Positions 17,534 to 25,658 of a stretch of DNA of 64,000 nt are shown here, piece after piece (the stretch's first letter is position 1; each line of letters opens with the position of its first letter). Source of the DNA: Bin75 sp965200435 (lineage in GTDB: Bacteria; Nitrospirota; Nitrospiria; Nitrospirales; UBA8639). The DNA lies in contig OZ241337.1 in assembly GCA_965200435.1 (NCBI GenBank), positions 2,542,001 through 2,606,000 of the forward strand. The letters are read 5' to 3'. The translations under genes and the position numbers were made by a program. The notes beneath the pieces are model-generated. The model saw only the letters and a list, made by a program, of their open reading frames with translations, ran no database searches and had not been told where the DNA came from.

Positions 17534-18076
17534 ATGAAACGCCATCTCTGTTTATGTGCAGTGATACTTTCCTTCGCCGTTGTGACAATGGCTTGGGCCG
17601 GTGGATTCTTTAAAGTCGGGGAGCCGGCTCCGGCGTTCTCGCTGACTTCGGTCACGGGAGAGCCTATTTCGCTGAAAGATTTCCAAGGCAAAGTCGTGGT
17701 GCTGGGTCTGTTTCATATTTGTGAACCATGTATGATTCAGGGCACGAATCTCCAAAAAGTGTATGAGGCCACGCGCGGCCAGAACGTCGCAGTGATCGGC
17801 GTGAACTCTTCGGGTGATTCCCGGGCCGATGTATTGGAATTTCTCAGCGTCTTTCCTGTGAAAATCACCTATCCGTATCTCGTGGACTCTGACCAGGTGA
17901 CCGATAAACTGTATGGAGGAGGGCGCTTTATTCCAAATGTCTACATTCTGGACCAGAATGGCGTGATCCGGTGGCAACGCGTCGGCAATATGGACTTGGC
18001 AGACCATGCGGCGATTCTGAATGAAGTGAATACATTGTTGAGCAAAGGAACATCTTCCGGGCCAACCAGTCTGTGA
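17534..18076 (+). CDS. TlpA-like periplasmic thioredoxin
   Basis: 180 aa from ATG 17534 with GGAGG five bases upstream; the open frame extends to 17345 but without a start signal. Signal peptide MKRHLCLCAVILSFAVVTMA, then FKVGEPAPAFSLTSVTGE and the active site FHICEPCMIQ (CxxC near residue 66-69), followed by FIPNVYILDQNGVIRW with the cis-Pro loop. AhpC/TSA-TlpA-type redoxin acting in the periplasm on thiols or in cytochrome assembly. Copy 3 of the MITE lies 13 bp after its stop. Confidence 0.88.
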   Translation: MKRHLCLCAVILSFAVVTMAWAGGFFKVGEPAPAFSLTSVTGEPISLKDFQGKVVVLGLFHICEPCMIQGTNLQKVYEATRGQNVAVIGVNSSGDSRADVLEFLSVFPVKITYPYLVDSDQVTDKLYGGGRFIPNVYILDQNGVIRWQRVGNMDLADHAAILNEVNTLLSKGTSSGPTSL

Positions 18077-18089
18077 CGTTTTGCGTGAG

Positions 18090-18231
18090 GGAACCTCTGA
18101 TTTCGTGTGAGAGCGGGATGCAGGGCCAGGCGTCCCGGAGCGAAACCCGAAGCTTCTCAGAGAGAGAGGTGAGGGTTGAGCGAGGACACCACGCCGCCAT
18201 GCGCCCGATCGTGCACTCAATCAGAGGTTCC
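18090..18231. repeat. MITE copy 3 (142 bp)
   Basis: GGAACCTCTGATT to AATCAGAGGTTCC. Flanks are TGAG (18086-18089) and TTAG (18232-18235), an imperfect YTAR-type duplication. Same orientation as copy 2 and nearly identical to it in the interior. Intergenic, just past the TlpA-like gene. Confidence 0.92.
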
Positions 18232-18333
18232 TTAGGCAGGTTCTTGTCCCCTGCAGGGCAACAAACCAGGATAGACGAAACGACGACGTTTCCACCTGAA
18301 GACCCTGCTCATGCGAAAGGATAGAAAGACGAA

Positions 18334-18573
18334 ATGGATGAGTTTGAAGAGGGGAAAGCAAAATTCTGTGAACTGGTGAAAAATATCGATGACACGGTCG
18401 AAATCGTCATTCCGACCACTCCTTCCAATGGCCGGTTTTTGATTTCTCTGACCAAGAGAGCCAATCGAAAATTTATCATGGTGCCGGAAGACGATATTCT
18501 CGATCTGCCTTCGGAAGAAGACATGCTTTCCAACACAACCGCCATGCTCCAGGAGGAGATTGCCGATCTATGA
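18334..18573 (+). CDS. Hypothetical small acidic protein
   Basis: 79 aa, unrecognised. Acidic ends surround a basic beta-rich middle (GRFLISLTKRANRKFIMVPEDD). The stop overlaps the next start (ATGA at 18570-18573), so it is cotranslated with the MBL-like gene. A short RBS-like AAAGGA lies about 16 bp upstream of the ATG. Probably a small partner or regulator of the following protein. Confidence 0.68.
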   Translation: MDEFEEGKAKFCELVKNIDDTVEIVIPTTPSNGRFLISLTKRANRKFIMVPEDDILDLPSEEDMLSNTTAMLQEEIADL

Positions 18574-19163
18574 AGCCGATTTTGCCCGGGATAGCCACGT
18601 GGTCGTGGTTTTCAGAAGAAAAGCAGCTTAATTTTAACGGCCATCTCCTGGACGTCGGCGAACATCGAATTCTGGTTGATCCACCGCCTCTCTCGGATTC
18701 CGATTTGTCAATGCTGGCCAATGCCGGGCAAGTCGATTATATTCTCCTCACCAATCGGGATCATGTACGTGAAAGTGCGAACTACAAGGAAGCCTTGAAG
18801 ACTCGCGTGTACGTTCCGCAGGCCGATGCCGGGGAAATGCCGGTGACTCCCGACAAAACCTTTGTTGATGGAGAATTGCTGCCCGGTGGGATTTGGGTCA
18901 TCCAACTCTCCGATCAAAAGTCACCAGGTGAATCGGCTCTCTTTCTCCAACAAGGACGTGGTATTCTTCTTGTAGGTGACGCCTTGCTGGGCAAGCCCGA
19001 AGGGTCGGTCAGTATGTTGCCTGACGAAAAATATGCTGATCCCGCCAAAGCAAGAGAAGGCTTACGCCGCTTGCTCAGGTACGATTTCGATTCGCTCCTG
19101 GTCGGCGATGGGACCTCTATTCTGGCCGGGGCCAAGGCGGTTGTGACAAGGGCCTTGGACTAG
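18570..19163 (+). CDS. Metallo-beta-lactamase-fold protein, degenerate
   Basis: 197 aa. The order of strands and the segment VDYILLTNRDHVRES match the MBL-fold signature HxHxDH, but here the first two His are replaced (TNRDH) and only DH remains. Later QQGRGILLVGDALLGKP corresponds to the family GD motif, and LLVGDGTSIL to the last conserved region. The loss of metal ligands argues against ordinary hydrolase activity. Start overlaps the stop of the 79-aa gene by four bases. Confidence 0.68.
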   Translation: MKPILPGIATWSWFSEEKQLNFNGHLLDVGEHRILVDPPPLSDSDLSMLANAGQVDYILLTNRDHVRESANYKEALKTRVYVPQADAGEMPVTPDKTFVDGELLPGGIWVIQLSDQKSPGESALFLQQGRGILLVGDALLGKPEGSVSMLPDEKYADPAKAREGLRRLLRYDFDSLLVGDGTSILAGAKAVVTRALD

Positions 19164-19261
19164 ACAGGCTTCTGACCCGTTTTGCTTCTAAAGGGCCTGT
19201 GGAGCAAGTACGCCGTGATGCCCGTCATTCACACTCCACGGAATCATTTTGAATAGACGCC

Positions 19262-20073
19262 ATGCGACAGTCCCATTCGGCACAACTCAACCAACGCGGC
19301 AATGCCCATTTCTCTCGGGGGTTGTATACGGAAGCGTACCAGTGTTATGCCAAAGCGTTGGAAGTTGATCGAAAAAGCGGCGATCCCAGGGCTTTGGCGG
19401 TGACGTTAGGGAATCTCGGGAACATCTGCGCCGTAAGCGGCAAACGCCAACGGGCCCAGGAATATTATCAGGAGATGCTGGAATTACAGAAGACGTTTGG
19501 GGATAACCGCGGGATCAGTGCACGCTTACCAACCTCGGCAACTTGTACGTCGATGCCGGCGAATGGGAACGAGGCCGCGCCTACTATCTCGAAGCCCTGG
19601 ATAGAATGGAGACGTTTGCAGACGACGCAGCCAAGGCGGTCCTGCTCTCCGATTTGGGTCTGGTTGCAAAGGAAACCCGACACTTCGAGCAAGCCATGAA
19701 CTATTATTCGGAATCCATTGCCTTGATGAAGCGGGTGGACAATCAGGCCGGTCAGTCCGACGTGTTCAAGATGATGGCGCGCATGTATCTGGCGTGGAAG
19801 CGTTATGATGATGCCATGGCCTGTGCTCAAACGAGTTTGGCCATTGCCGAACGGCTAGGTGACGAACTGCGCATGGGTGGAGCTTGGTACGTGATGGCCG
19901 ATTGTCATCGGGCAAAGGGCTGTCAGGAGAAAGAAGCCCAATTCCTTCGGCACGTGGTTCGCGTGGACCGAAAATACGAATTGCCCAAGCTGGAAGAAAA
20001 CACCAGACGCCTCGAAGCGCTTTGCCTCGTGCATAAACGCGAAGAATCGATGGCAGGGGAGGGCGCTTCATGA
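19262..20073 (+). pseudogene. TPR-repeat protein gene with a frameshift
   Basis: Two overlapping frames together make one tetratricopeptide protein of about 270 aa. The first (from ATG 19262) has TPR units such as GNAHFSRGLYTEAYQCYAKAL and GNLGNICAVSGKRQRAQEYY. The second resumes with NLGNLYVDAGEWERGRAYY and continues for four more units. The frame changes at about 19521-19527, where one base appears to be missing (ISA then cgctta). Either a true one-base deletion or a sequencing error. The gene ends in an ATGA overlap with the next one, so the locus was an operon. Confidence 0.8.
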
Positions 20074-20504
20074 CCGACAGAGTCCACTCGGGCTGGCAAC
20101 GCGTCCAGGATCACCTGAAGCAGGTCCACTCGGGGTTTATTCAATATGAACCAGGAGGGGCTCTGACCCTCGAATTGGACGATCAGGACTGGCAACTCGA
20201 AATCACACCGGCCGGGTTGTTGGTCTGTCAGGCGGGATATGTCCTGGAGGATATGCAGAGCCTGCTGTCGGACGGCACGGCCGAAGACCTGGGAAGTGAC
20301 GAATTGGCCAAACAGGCCAAGTTCTACATTCAGCAGGTCGTGTCGAAATATCGTGATCGTCTTATCAAGGACGGCTTCGGTGAACGCGTTGAAATGAATG
20401 ACGAATACGTCGCGATCTTTTTTGAACGTTCCGTTGATTTTGACAACCTGCCTGAACTTGAACAATTGATCACGCGATACCGGCGGCAATTCGCCGTCAC
20501 CTGA
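20070..20504 (+). CDS. Hypothetical protein
   Basis: 144 aa, unrecognised. Soluble and acidic, with an alternating beta-strand middle (ALTLELDDQDWQLEITPAGLLVC) and a helical segment KFYIQQVVSKYRDRL. Starts within the TPR gene stop (ATGA), so translation is probably coupled; the frameshift upstream could reduce its expression. No membrane segment or signal peptide. Confidence 0.68.
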   Translation: MTDRVHSGWQRVQDHLKQVHSGFIQYEPGGALTLELDDQDWQLEITPAGLLVCQAGYVLEDMQSLLSDGTAEDLGSDELAKQAKFYIQQVVSKYRDRLIKDGFGERVEMNDEYVAIFFERSVDFDNLPELEQLITRYRRQFAVT

Positions 20505-20537
20505 AATCTTTCTCATCCTAACTTCAAAAGGATACTT

Positions 20538-21548
20538 ATGGATGCGCCACTTCCGGTTCGGACAATGGATGACTTTCGTGACGTGGTCTCTAGCTTTCGC
20601 TTAGCCCGCGTGTGCGCTACGGCCTTGGATCTCGACCTCTTTACCCATATGGGACAACGATTCTGGACGCCTAAAGCCCTGGCCAGGAAAGTACAAGCCA
20701 GTGAACGGGGAATCGACATAATCCTGCGTAACCTGGAAACTGCGGGGTTGCTCAAACGACGGGGAACGGCCTATGGCGTAGAGAAAGTCGGGCGTACGTA
20801 TCTGAACCGGATCAGCCCAGCTTACCAGGGAGCTTATTTGGATCTGATCCAGCGTCAATGGGAGAATTGGGCACATCTTACCGATTCCGTCCGAACGGGC
20901 AAACCGATCGAAAACGACGGTCCGGAGGATCCGGACTATCGGCGATCATTCACTTGGGCCATGCATCAACGTTCTGAAAAACCGGCCAAACAAGTGGCGG
21001 CACAACTCGATCTGAGCAAGGCCAAGACGCTGTTGGACGTTGGGGGAGGACCCGGCACGTATGCGTTGGAATTCTTGAAGAAAAATCCCTTATTACAGGC
21101 GGGCATTTGGGATCGTGCCCCGGCACTTGAAGTGGCCCGGGAAATCGCGAACCCCTTACGACACGGCAAGCGGCTGTCCTATTACTCGGGCGATCTTTTC
21201 GACAATGCGGTCCCTGGAAAATTCGACGTGATGTGGGTCTCGAATGTGCTTCATATTTTTTCACCGTCTGAAAACAAAACCCTGTTCCGAACCCTCAAAC
21301 GCTCACTCAACCCCGGCGGACGCATTTTGATTCAAGATACTTTTCTCATGAACAAACCGGGATACGATGCCCTCGATACCAACCTGTTCGCGGTGACGAT
21401 GCTCTTATTCACCCCGACGGGTAATACCTATAGCGCTCAAGACGTCCGGCAGTGGCTCAAGACCTGCGGATTCAAAAAAACGCGGTGTCTCCAGTTACAA
21501 AAGGGCACCGGCGATTGGGATGGGGTCATCATCGAGGGGATCGTGTAG
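20538..21548 (+). CDS. O-methyltransferase family 2 protein
   Basis: 336 aa. An N-terminal winged-helix dimerisation domain (LARKVQASERGIDIILRNLETAGLLKRRG, about 52-80) is followed by a SAM-binding domain with LLDVGGGPGTYALEF (about 168-182) and IWDRAPALEVARE, then PGGRILIQDTFLM. This is the acetylserotonin/hydroxyindole-type plant and bacterial O-methyltransferase architecture, also seen in CrtF and pigment or quinone enzymes. Substrate unknown. GGATAC-type weak RBS precedes ATG 20538. MITE copy 4 begins 8 bp after its stop. Confidence 0.86.
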   Translation: MDAPLPVRTMDDFRDVVSSFRLARVCATALDLDLFTHMGQRFWTPKALARKVQASERGIDIILRNLETAGLLKRRGTAYGVEKVGRTYLNRISPAYQGAYLDLIQRQWENWAHLTDSVRTGKPIENDGPEDPDYRRSFTWAMHQRSEKPAKQVAAQLDLSKAKTLLDVGGGPGTYALEFLKKNPLLQAGIWDRAPALEVAREIANPLRHGKRLSYYSGDLFDNAVPGKFDVMWVSNVLHIFSPSENKTLFRTLKRSLNPGGRILIQDTFLMNKPGYDALDTNLFAVTMLLFTPTGNTYSAQDVRQWLKTCGFKKTRCLQLQKGTGDWDGVIIEGIV

Positions 21549-21556
21549 AGCGTTAG

Positions 21557-21698
21557 GGAACCTCTGATTTCGTGTACGATCGGGCGTATGGCGGCGTGGT
21601 TTCCTCGCTCACCCCTCACCTCTCTCTATGATACGCTTCGGGTTTCGCTCCGGGACGCCTGGCCCTGCATCCCGCTATCACACGAAATCTGAGGCTCC
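21557..21698. repeat. MITE copy 4 (142 bp), inserted at a stop codon
   Basis: Starts GGAACCTCTGATTTCGTGT and ends CACACGAAATCTGAGGCTCC, with perfect TTAG duplications (21553-21556 and 21699-21702). The right-hand duplication contains the TAA stop (minus strand) of the small membrane protein at 21699-22070, so the insertion kept that stop codon intact. Both arms share TTTCGTGT here, unlike copies 1 and 5. Confidence 0.93.
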
Positions 21699-22070
21699 TT
21701 AGACGGTTAAAGCCTGGCGCCCGCCGATCGCAATGAGCAGAAAATTAAACAGAGCGGTCAACAGGATCAGAACGACAAAGTGCAGGGACTCCATTCCGGA
21801 GGTCATGCTCTGTACGAACGTGGCAATGTCCAAGGCCAGACCGATTGTTCCGTACATCACCCCAACCATGGCAGCCCAGCGCGTTCCGATCAGACAGACT
21901 CCGCCGGCGAGCAAGGGGAGCCCGAATTGAAACCCATACCAAATCGCTCGATGCAGATCCGAAGTCAATACCTGCTTCGGTTCAAGAACGCTCAAGGCCA
22001 CAGCGCTGACGAATAGCCCCAAACAAATCGTTGCCATCAGACGAGGCATCAGATTCCCGGTATTGGTCAT
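21699..22070 (-). CDS. Small four-helix membrane protein, unknown
   Basis: 123 aa, almost entirely four hydrophobic helices: LMATICLGLFVSAVALSVL, WYGFQFGLPLLAGGVCLIG, AAMVGVMYGTIGLALDIAT and HFVVLILLTALFNFLLIAIG. No functional residues stand out. The last codons (ALTV-stop) end exactly in the duplicated TTAG of MITE copy 4, so the original C-terminus may have been identical or a few residues longer. Confidence 0.68.
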   Translation of the reverse strand: MTNTGNLMPRLMATICLGLFVSAVALSVLEPKQVLTSDLHRAIWYGFQFGLPLLAGGVCLIGTRWAAMVGVMYGTIGLALDIATFVQSMTSGMESLHFVVLILLTALFNFLLIAIGGRQALTV

Positions 22071-22346
22071 CAGAAGTCCGTCAGTGCAGAGAGCCTATTA
22101 TGACGTTTGTTCGTTGCGACGAAAGCATCCGGATTGGTCATGATCATGAAAATAGCACGAATCGCTCATCTTGAGCATAGCAAAAGACCTGCATTTCCCC
22201 GTGTTCGGTGATTGAGGGAGAGATTGTTCCTGCACTCCGTTCAGGATACGCGTCCGGGGCTCAACGTGACCAATATGGTGTGACCTGGTCCGCACGCTGT
22301 CAACGAATCCCTGAGCATTTCCACCTGCACTCCGTTCTGCAATTCA

Positions 22347-23481
22347 TGTATAAGTTCAGAAACCTTTGGCACTCCTCAAAACAGGAGGAGAGGCCATGCA
22401 AATCCACCATGTCGGCTATCGCATCAGGGGGTTTTATCGACTAACGCAATTCGGGCATCGTTGGGACATGATACCCCACGAAGCCCATCACCGACTCAAG
22501 ATTCTGCACTTTTGCGCCCGGCATGGCCCAGCCGCGACGGGGGAGGCCTTTGGCGTCAGCCGCCGGACGCTTTATCGCTGGCAGCGGGCGCTCACTCAGG
22601 CTGGCGGGGACCCGCAGGCGTTGGCCGTCCGCTCTAGGGCCCCCCACCGGCGGCGGCAGGCCACGTGGCCACCCGCCCTGAGCCAAGCGATCCGGCGGCT
22701 ACGCACCACGTATCCCAACCGTGGGAAGGCCAAGCTGCACGTCCTACTGCGGCCGTGGTGTGCGCAGCACGGGCTAGCCCTCCCCAGGGTCTCCACCATC
22801 GGGCGCCTGATCGCCCGCGCCCCGGACCGGATGCGGCACACGCCGAGCCGCCTGGATGCCCGGGGCCGGCCCAAACCCCGGACACGGCGCCGGAAATCCC
22901 GCCCGCCCCGGCCCCGCCCCGCCCAGCCCCTGGCGGTCTTGGCCGGCGATCCCGTTGTGCGGCTCCACGCCGGACTCCGCCGCTACCTATTCACCTTCAT
23001 CGATCCCTGCAGTCGCTTCGCCTTCGCTGTGGCCACCGCCACCGCCTCCAGCCGCCATGCCACCCACGCCCTCGATGCACTCTGTGCGTTGCTCCCGGCC
23101 CCACCCCGGGTCCTCCTCTCCGATAACGGCCCGGAGTTCCAGGGGCATTTCCAGCACCGGCTCGATGAACGCGGCATCACCCACTGGTGGACGTATCCCC
23201 GATCCCCGAAAATGAACGCTCATGCGGAACGGTTCAATCGCACCCTGCAAGAGACCTTCGTGGACTACCACGAGGATCTGCTGTTCGACGATTTGGCGGC
23301 CTTTAACCGCAAACTGGCCGATTGGTTGCTAGCCTACAATACCGTGTTGCCCCACCATAGCCTTGGGCGGCAATCTCCGGTACAATCCCTGATTCACCAC
23401 CAACCCGAGTGCCAAATGTGGTGGCCCCATACAATTCATTGACACTCCAATTTAGCCAAGCCTAGAATGGCCTAACTTACA
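22347..23481 (+). mobile_element. IS481-type insertion sequence
   Basis: A single transposase gene flanked by ends that begin TGTA: TGTATAAGTTCAG at 22347 and, on the other strand, TGTAAGTTAGG ending at 23481. Similarity between the ends is partial, so the exact boundaries are inferred. The element is clearly richer in G and C than its surroundings. Its right end lies about 12 bp before the start codon of the EF-G-like gene. No clear target duplication was found by eye. Confidence 0.75.
22396..23442 (+). CDS. IS481-family DDE transposase
   Basis: 348 aa from ATG 22396, which has GGAGGAG six bases upstream. An N-terminal HTH (AATGEAFGVSRRTLYRWQRAL) precedes a basic linker, then a DDE integrase core: FTFIDPCSRFAFAV (first D), LLSDNGPEFQGHF (second D) and PKMNAHAERFNRTLQE (E). 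The frame is intact, with the full C-terminus including YNTVLPHHSLGRQSPVQ, so the element could be active. Codon usage is strongly GC-rich. Confidence 0.92.
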   Translation: MQIHHVGYRIRGFYRLTQFGHRWDMIPHEAHHRLKILHFCARHGPAATGEAFGVSRRTLYRWQRALTQAGGDPQALAVRSRAPHRRRQATWPPALSQAIRRLRTTYPNRGKAKLHVLLRPWCAQHGLALPRVSTIGRLIARAPDRMRHTPSRLDARGRPKPRTRRRKSRPPRPRPAQPLAVLAGDPVVRLHAGLRRYLFTFIDPCSRFAFAVATATASSRHATHALDALCALLPAPPRVLLSDNGPEFQGHFQHRLDERGITHWWTYPRSPKMNAHAERFNRTLQETFVDYHEDLLFDDLAAFNRKLADWLLAYNTVLPHHSLGRQSPVQSLIHHQPECQMWWPHTIH

Positions 23482-23493
23482 AGGGGGGTGCGC

Positions 23494-25584
23494 ATGACAC
23501 ATTCTTTTTCCATTCGAAACGTTGTTGTGACGTCGTATGTCGGTGCCGGAAAAACTTCTCTCGTCGAAGCCCTGCTATTTTCAGCCGGGGTGACGTCCTC
23601 GATGGGGGCGACCACCAACGGAAACACCGTGGCCGATTTCGAAGCGGAAGAGATTCAGCATCATCATTCCATGAGTACGGCCCTTCTTCAGTATGAGCAC
23701 AACGGAACCTTTTTGAACCTGCTTGACACACCGGGTTCACTGGATTTCTTTGCCGATACCCAAAATGCGATTCACGTGGCGGATGGCGCGGTGCTGGTCA
23801 TAGGCGCGTCAGGCATACGCTCAGAGTTGGATCGGGTCTGGGATTATATTCAAGCGAGAGAGCTCCCCTGCCTTGTGTTTATCAACGAACTGGATAAAGA
23901 ACGGGCAAATTTCGACTCCGTATTGAAGGAAATTCAGGAAGCGCTCGAAATGAGATGCGTGCCGATTGCCTATCCGGTCGGAGAGGAAGCGAACCTCAGA
24001 GGCGTGGTAGACCTTGTGACACAAAAGACCATTCTCTCCGTACCCAATAGCCATAAGGTGCAGGAAACGGACATACCGGAAGACCTGAAAGAGAAAATAG
24101 CCGAACTTCGGAAACAATTGGTGGAAACCGTGGCTGAGACCAAAGATGAGTTGGTGGAAAAATATCTGACCGACGGTGATCTGACGCAAGAAGAAGTTCT
24201 GCAAGGGCTGGTCTTAAGTGCGAAAACGCGTCAGTGCCTCCCCGTGTTGTGCGGTTCGGCAATCCTGAACCTCGGCACAACGGTGCTTCACGATGCCATC
24301 ATTCAATGCTTGCCTTCTCCCGAGGAGAGAGCGAAAGCTTTCCCATTGACAGGATCTCATTCCCAAACGAGTCAAGAAGTCGTGCGGCCTATGAAGGCAG
24401 AGGAGCCCTTGTCCGGTTTTGTATTCAAGACCACCATCGATCCCTTCATGGGTCGGCTCACGTATCTCAAAGTCTGCTCGGGAGTGCTCGAGGCCGATTC
24501 GACCTTTTTCAATTCCGTGAGAAACGTGAAAGAAAAAGGAGGGCATCTGTATTACCTGCAAGGCAAGAAAAGCACACAGACGCAACAGGCGAGTGCCGGC
24601 GAGATCGTGGCCATGGGGAAACTCAAGGAAACTCAAACAGGTGAGACGATTTGTACGGATAAGAGTCCTGTTGTCTTTCCCGCGGTGCAACTGCGCCGGC
24701 CCGTCATGTCGTTTGCGCTCGAACCGAAATCGAAGGGTGACATCGATAAAGTGAGCCTGGGGCTCCACAAGCTGGTCGAAGAAGACGCGTCATTGGAATT
24801 TATCCGAAACGATGAGACCAAGGAAATGTTGTTAAGTGGCGTTGGGCAGACGCATATCGAATTGACCCTGGAAAAACTCCGGCGCAAATGCGGCGTGGAC
24901 GTCAACCTGCACACACCGAAAGTCGCCTATCGCGAGACCATTCAAAACATGGCCCAAGCTCAGGGAAAATACAAAAAACAAACAGGCGGCCACGGGCAAT
25001 ACGGCGATTGCTGGCTTCAACTCGACCCATTACCACGCAACGGCGGATTCGAATTTCTCAACAAAATCGTCGGAGGGGTCATTCCCCGGAACTTCATTCC
25101 TGCAGTGGAAAAAGGCGTGGTCGAGGCCATGCACGAAGGCATTCTCGCCGGTTCCCCGGTCGTGGACATCCAGGTGACGGTCTATGATGGTTCTCATCAT
25201 CCCGTCGACTCGTCGGAAATGGCCTTTAAGGTAGCGGCCTCGATGGGGTTTAAAAAAGCCATGGAATCGGCACAGCCCATTCTCCTCGAGCCGATTATGG
25301 TTGTGGAAGTCACGGCCCCGGACGACATGGTGGGCGCCGTGATCGGAGACTTGAACAGCCGGCGAGGGCGTATTCTGGGAATGGATGCCAAGGGGCATAA
25401 TCAAATCGTGAAAGCCATGGTCCCGTTGGCGGAAATTCTCAAGTATGCGCCGGTCCTGACCTCTATTACCGCAGGGAAAGGGTCGTATGCCATGGAATTT
25501 TCAGGCTACGAACAGGCGCCCCGCGAGGTCATCAACAAAGTCGTCGAGGAGCACAAGGCCGAAAAGTCCGCCGCCTCATCTTGA
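23494..25584 (+). CDS. EF-G-like translational GTPase (EF-G2 type)
   Basis: 696 aa from ATG 23494, RBS AGGGGGG. The domain order is that of EF-G: G domain, domain II, III, IV (GGHGQYGDCWLQLDPL) and V (RRGRILGMDAKGHNQIVKAMVP). It departs from canonical EF-G in the nucleotide site: P-loop SYVGAGKTSL (14-23) instead of AHIDAGKTT, DTPG at 78-81 present, and NELD (131-134) in place of NKxD. It therefore belongs to the EF-G-like group whose role is not translocation in the usual sense. An IS481 element abuts its 5' end, so its native promoter has probably been displaced. Confidence 0.9.
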   Translation: MTHSFSIRNVVVTSYVGAGKTSLVEALLFSAGVTSSMGATTNGNTVADFEAEEIQHHHSMSTALLQYEHNGTFLNLLDTPGSLDFFADTQNAIHVADGAVLVIGASGIRSELDRVWDYIQARELPCLVFINELDKERANFDSVLKEIQEALEMRCVPIAYPVGEEANLRGVVDLVTQKTILSVPNSHKVQETDIPEDLKEKIAELRKQLVETVAETKDELVEKYLTDGDLTQEEVLQGLVLSAKTRQCLPVLCGSAILNLGTTVLHDAIIQCLPSPEERAKAFPLTGSHSQTSQEVVRPMKAEEPLSGFVFKTTIDPFMGRLTYLKVCSGVLEADSTFFNSVRNVKEKGGHLYYLQGKKSTQTQQASAGEIVAMGKLKETQTGETICTDKSPVVFPAVQLRRPVMSFALEPKSKGDIDKVSLGLHKLVEEDASLEFIRNDETKEMLLSGVGQTHIELTLEKLRRKCGVDVNLHTPKVAYRETIQNMAQAQGKYKKQTGGHGQYGDCWLQLDPLPRNGGFEFLNKIVGGVIPRNFIPAVEKGVVEAMHEGILAGSPVVDIQVTVYDGSHHPVDSSEMAFKVAASMGFKKAMESAQPILLEPIMVVEVTAPDDMVGAVIGDLNSRRGRILGMDAKGHNQIVKAMVPLAEILKYAPVLTSITAGKGSYAMEFSGYEQAPREVINKVVEEHKAEKSAASS

Positions 25585-25611
25585 TAGTATTTTCCTTCCC
25601 TTCCTATAGAA

Positions 25612-25629
25612 CCCTCTCAACAGTTGGGA
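25612..25629. terminator. Hairpin between convergent genes
   Basis: CTCTCAAC-AG-TTGGGAG lies in the 74-bp gap between the EF-G-like gene and degP, which converge. The surrounding purine/pyrimidine-rich flanks (CCTTCCCTTCC...GGGTGAAGGAA) could extend the stem. No clear T tract. It could serve both genes. Confidence 0.35.
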
Positions 25630-25658
25630 GCGGGTAGGGTGAAGGAAACAGCCGATCC

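Noticed and set aside
18073..18324. 83-aa frame through MITE copy 3
   Set aside because: MITE-derived, no ribosome site, product resembles only the other MITE translation.
22596..23271. Several minus-strand frames over the IS481 transposase
   Set aside because: High GC makes long spurious frames; products are Gly/Arg-rich without domains.
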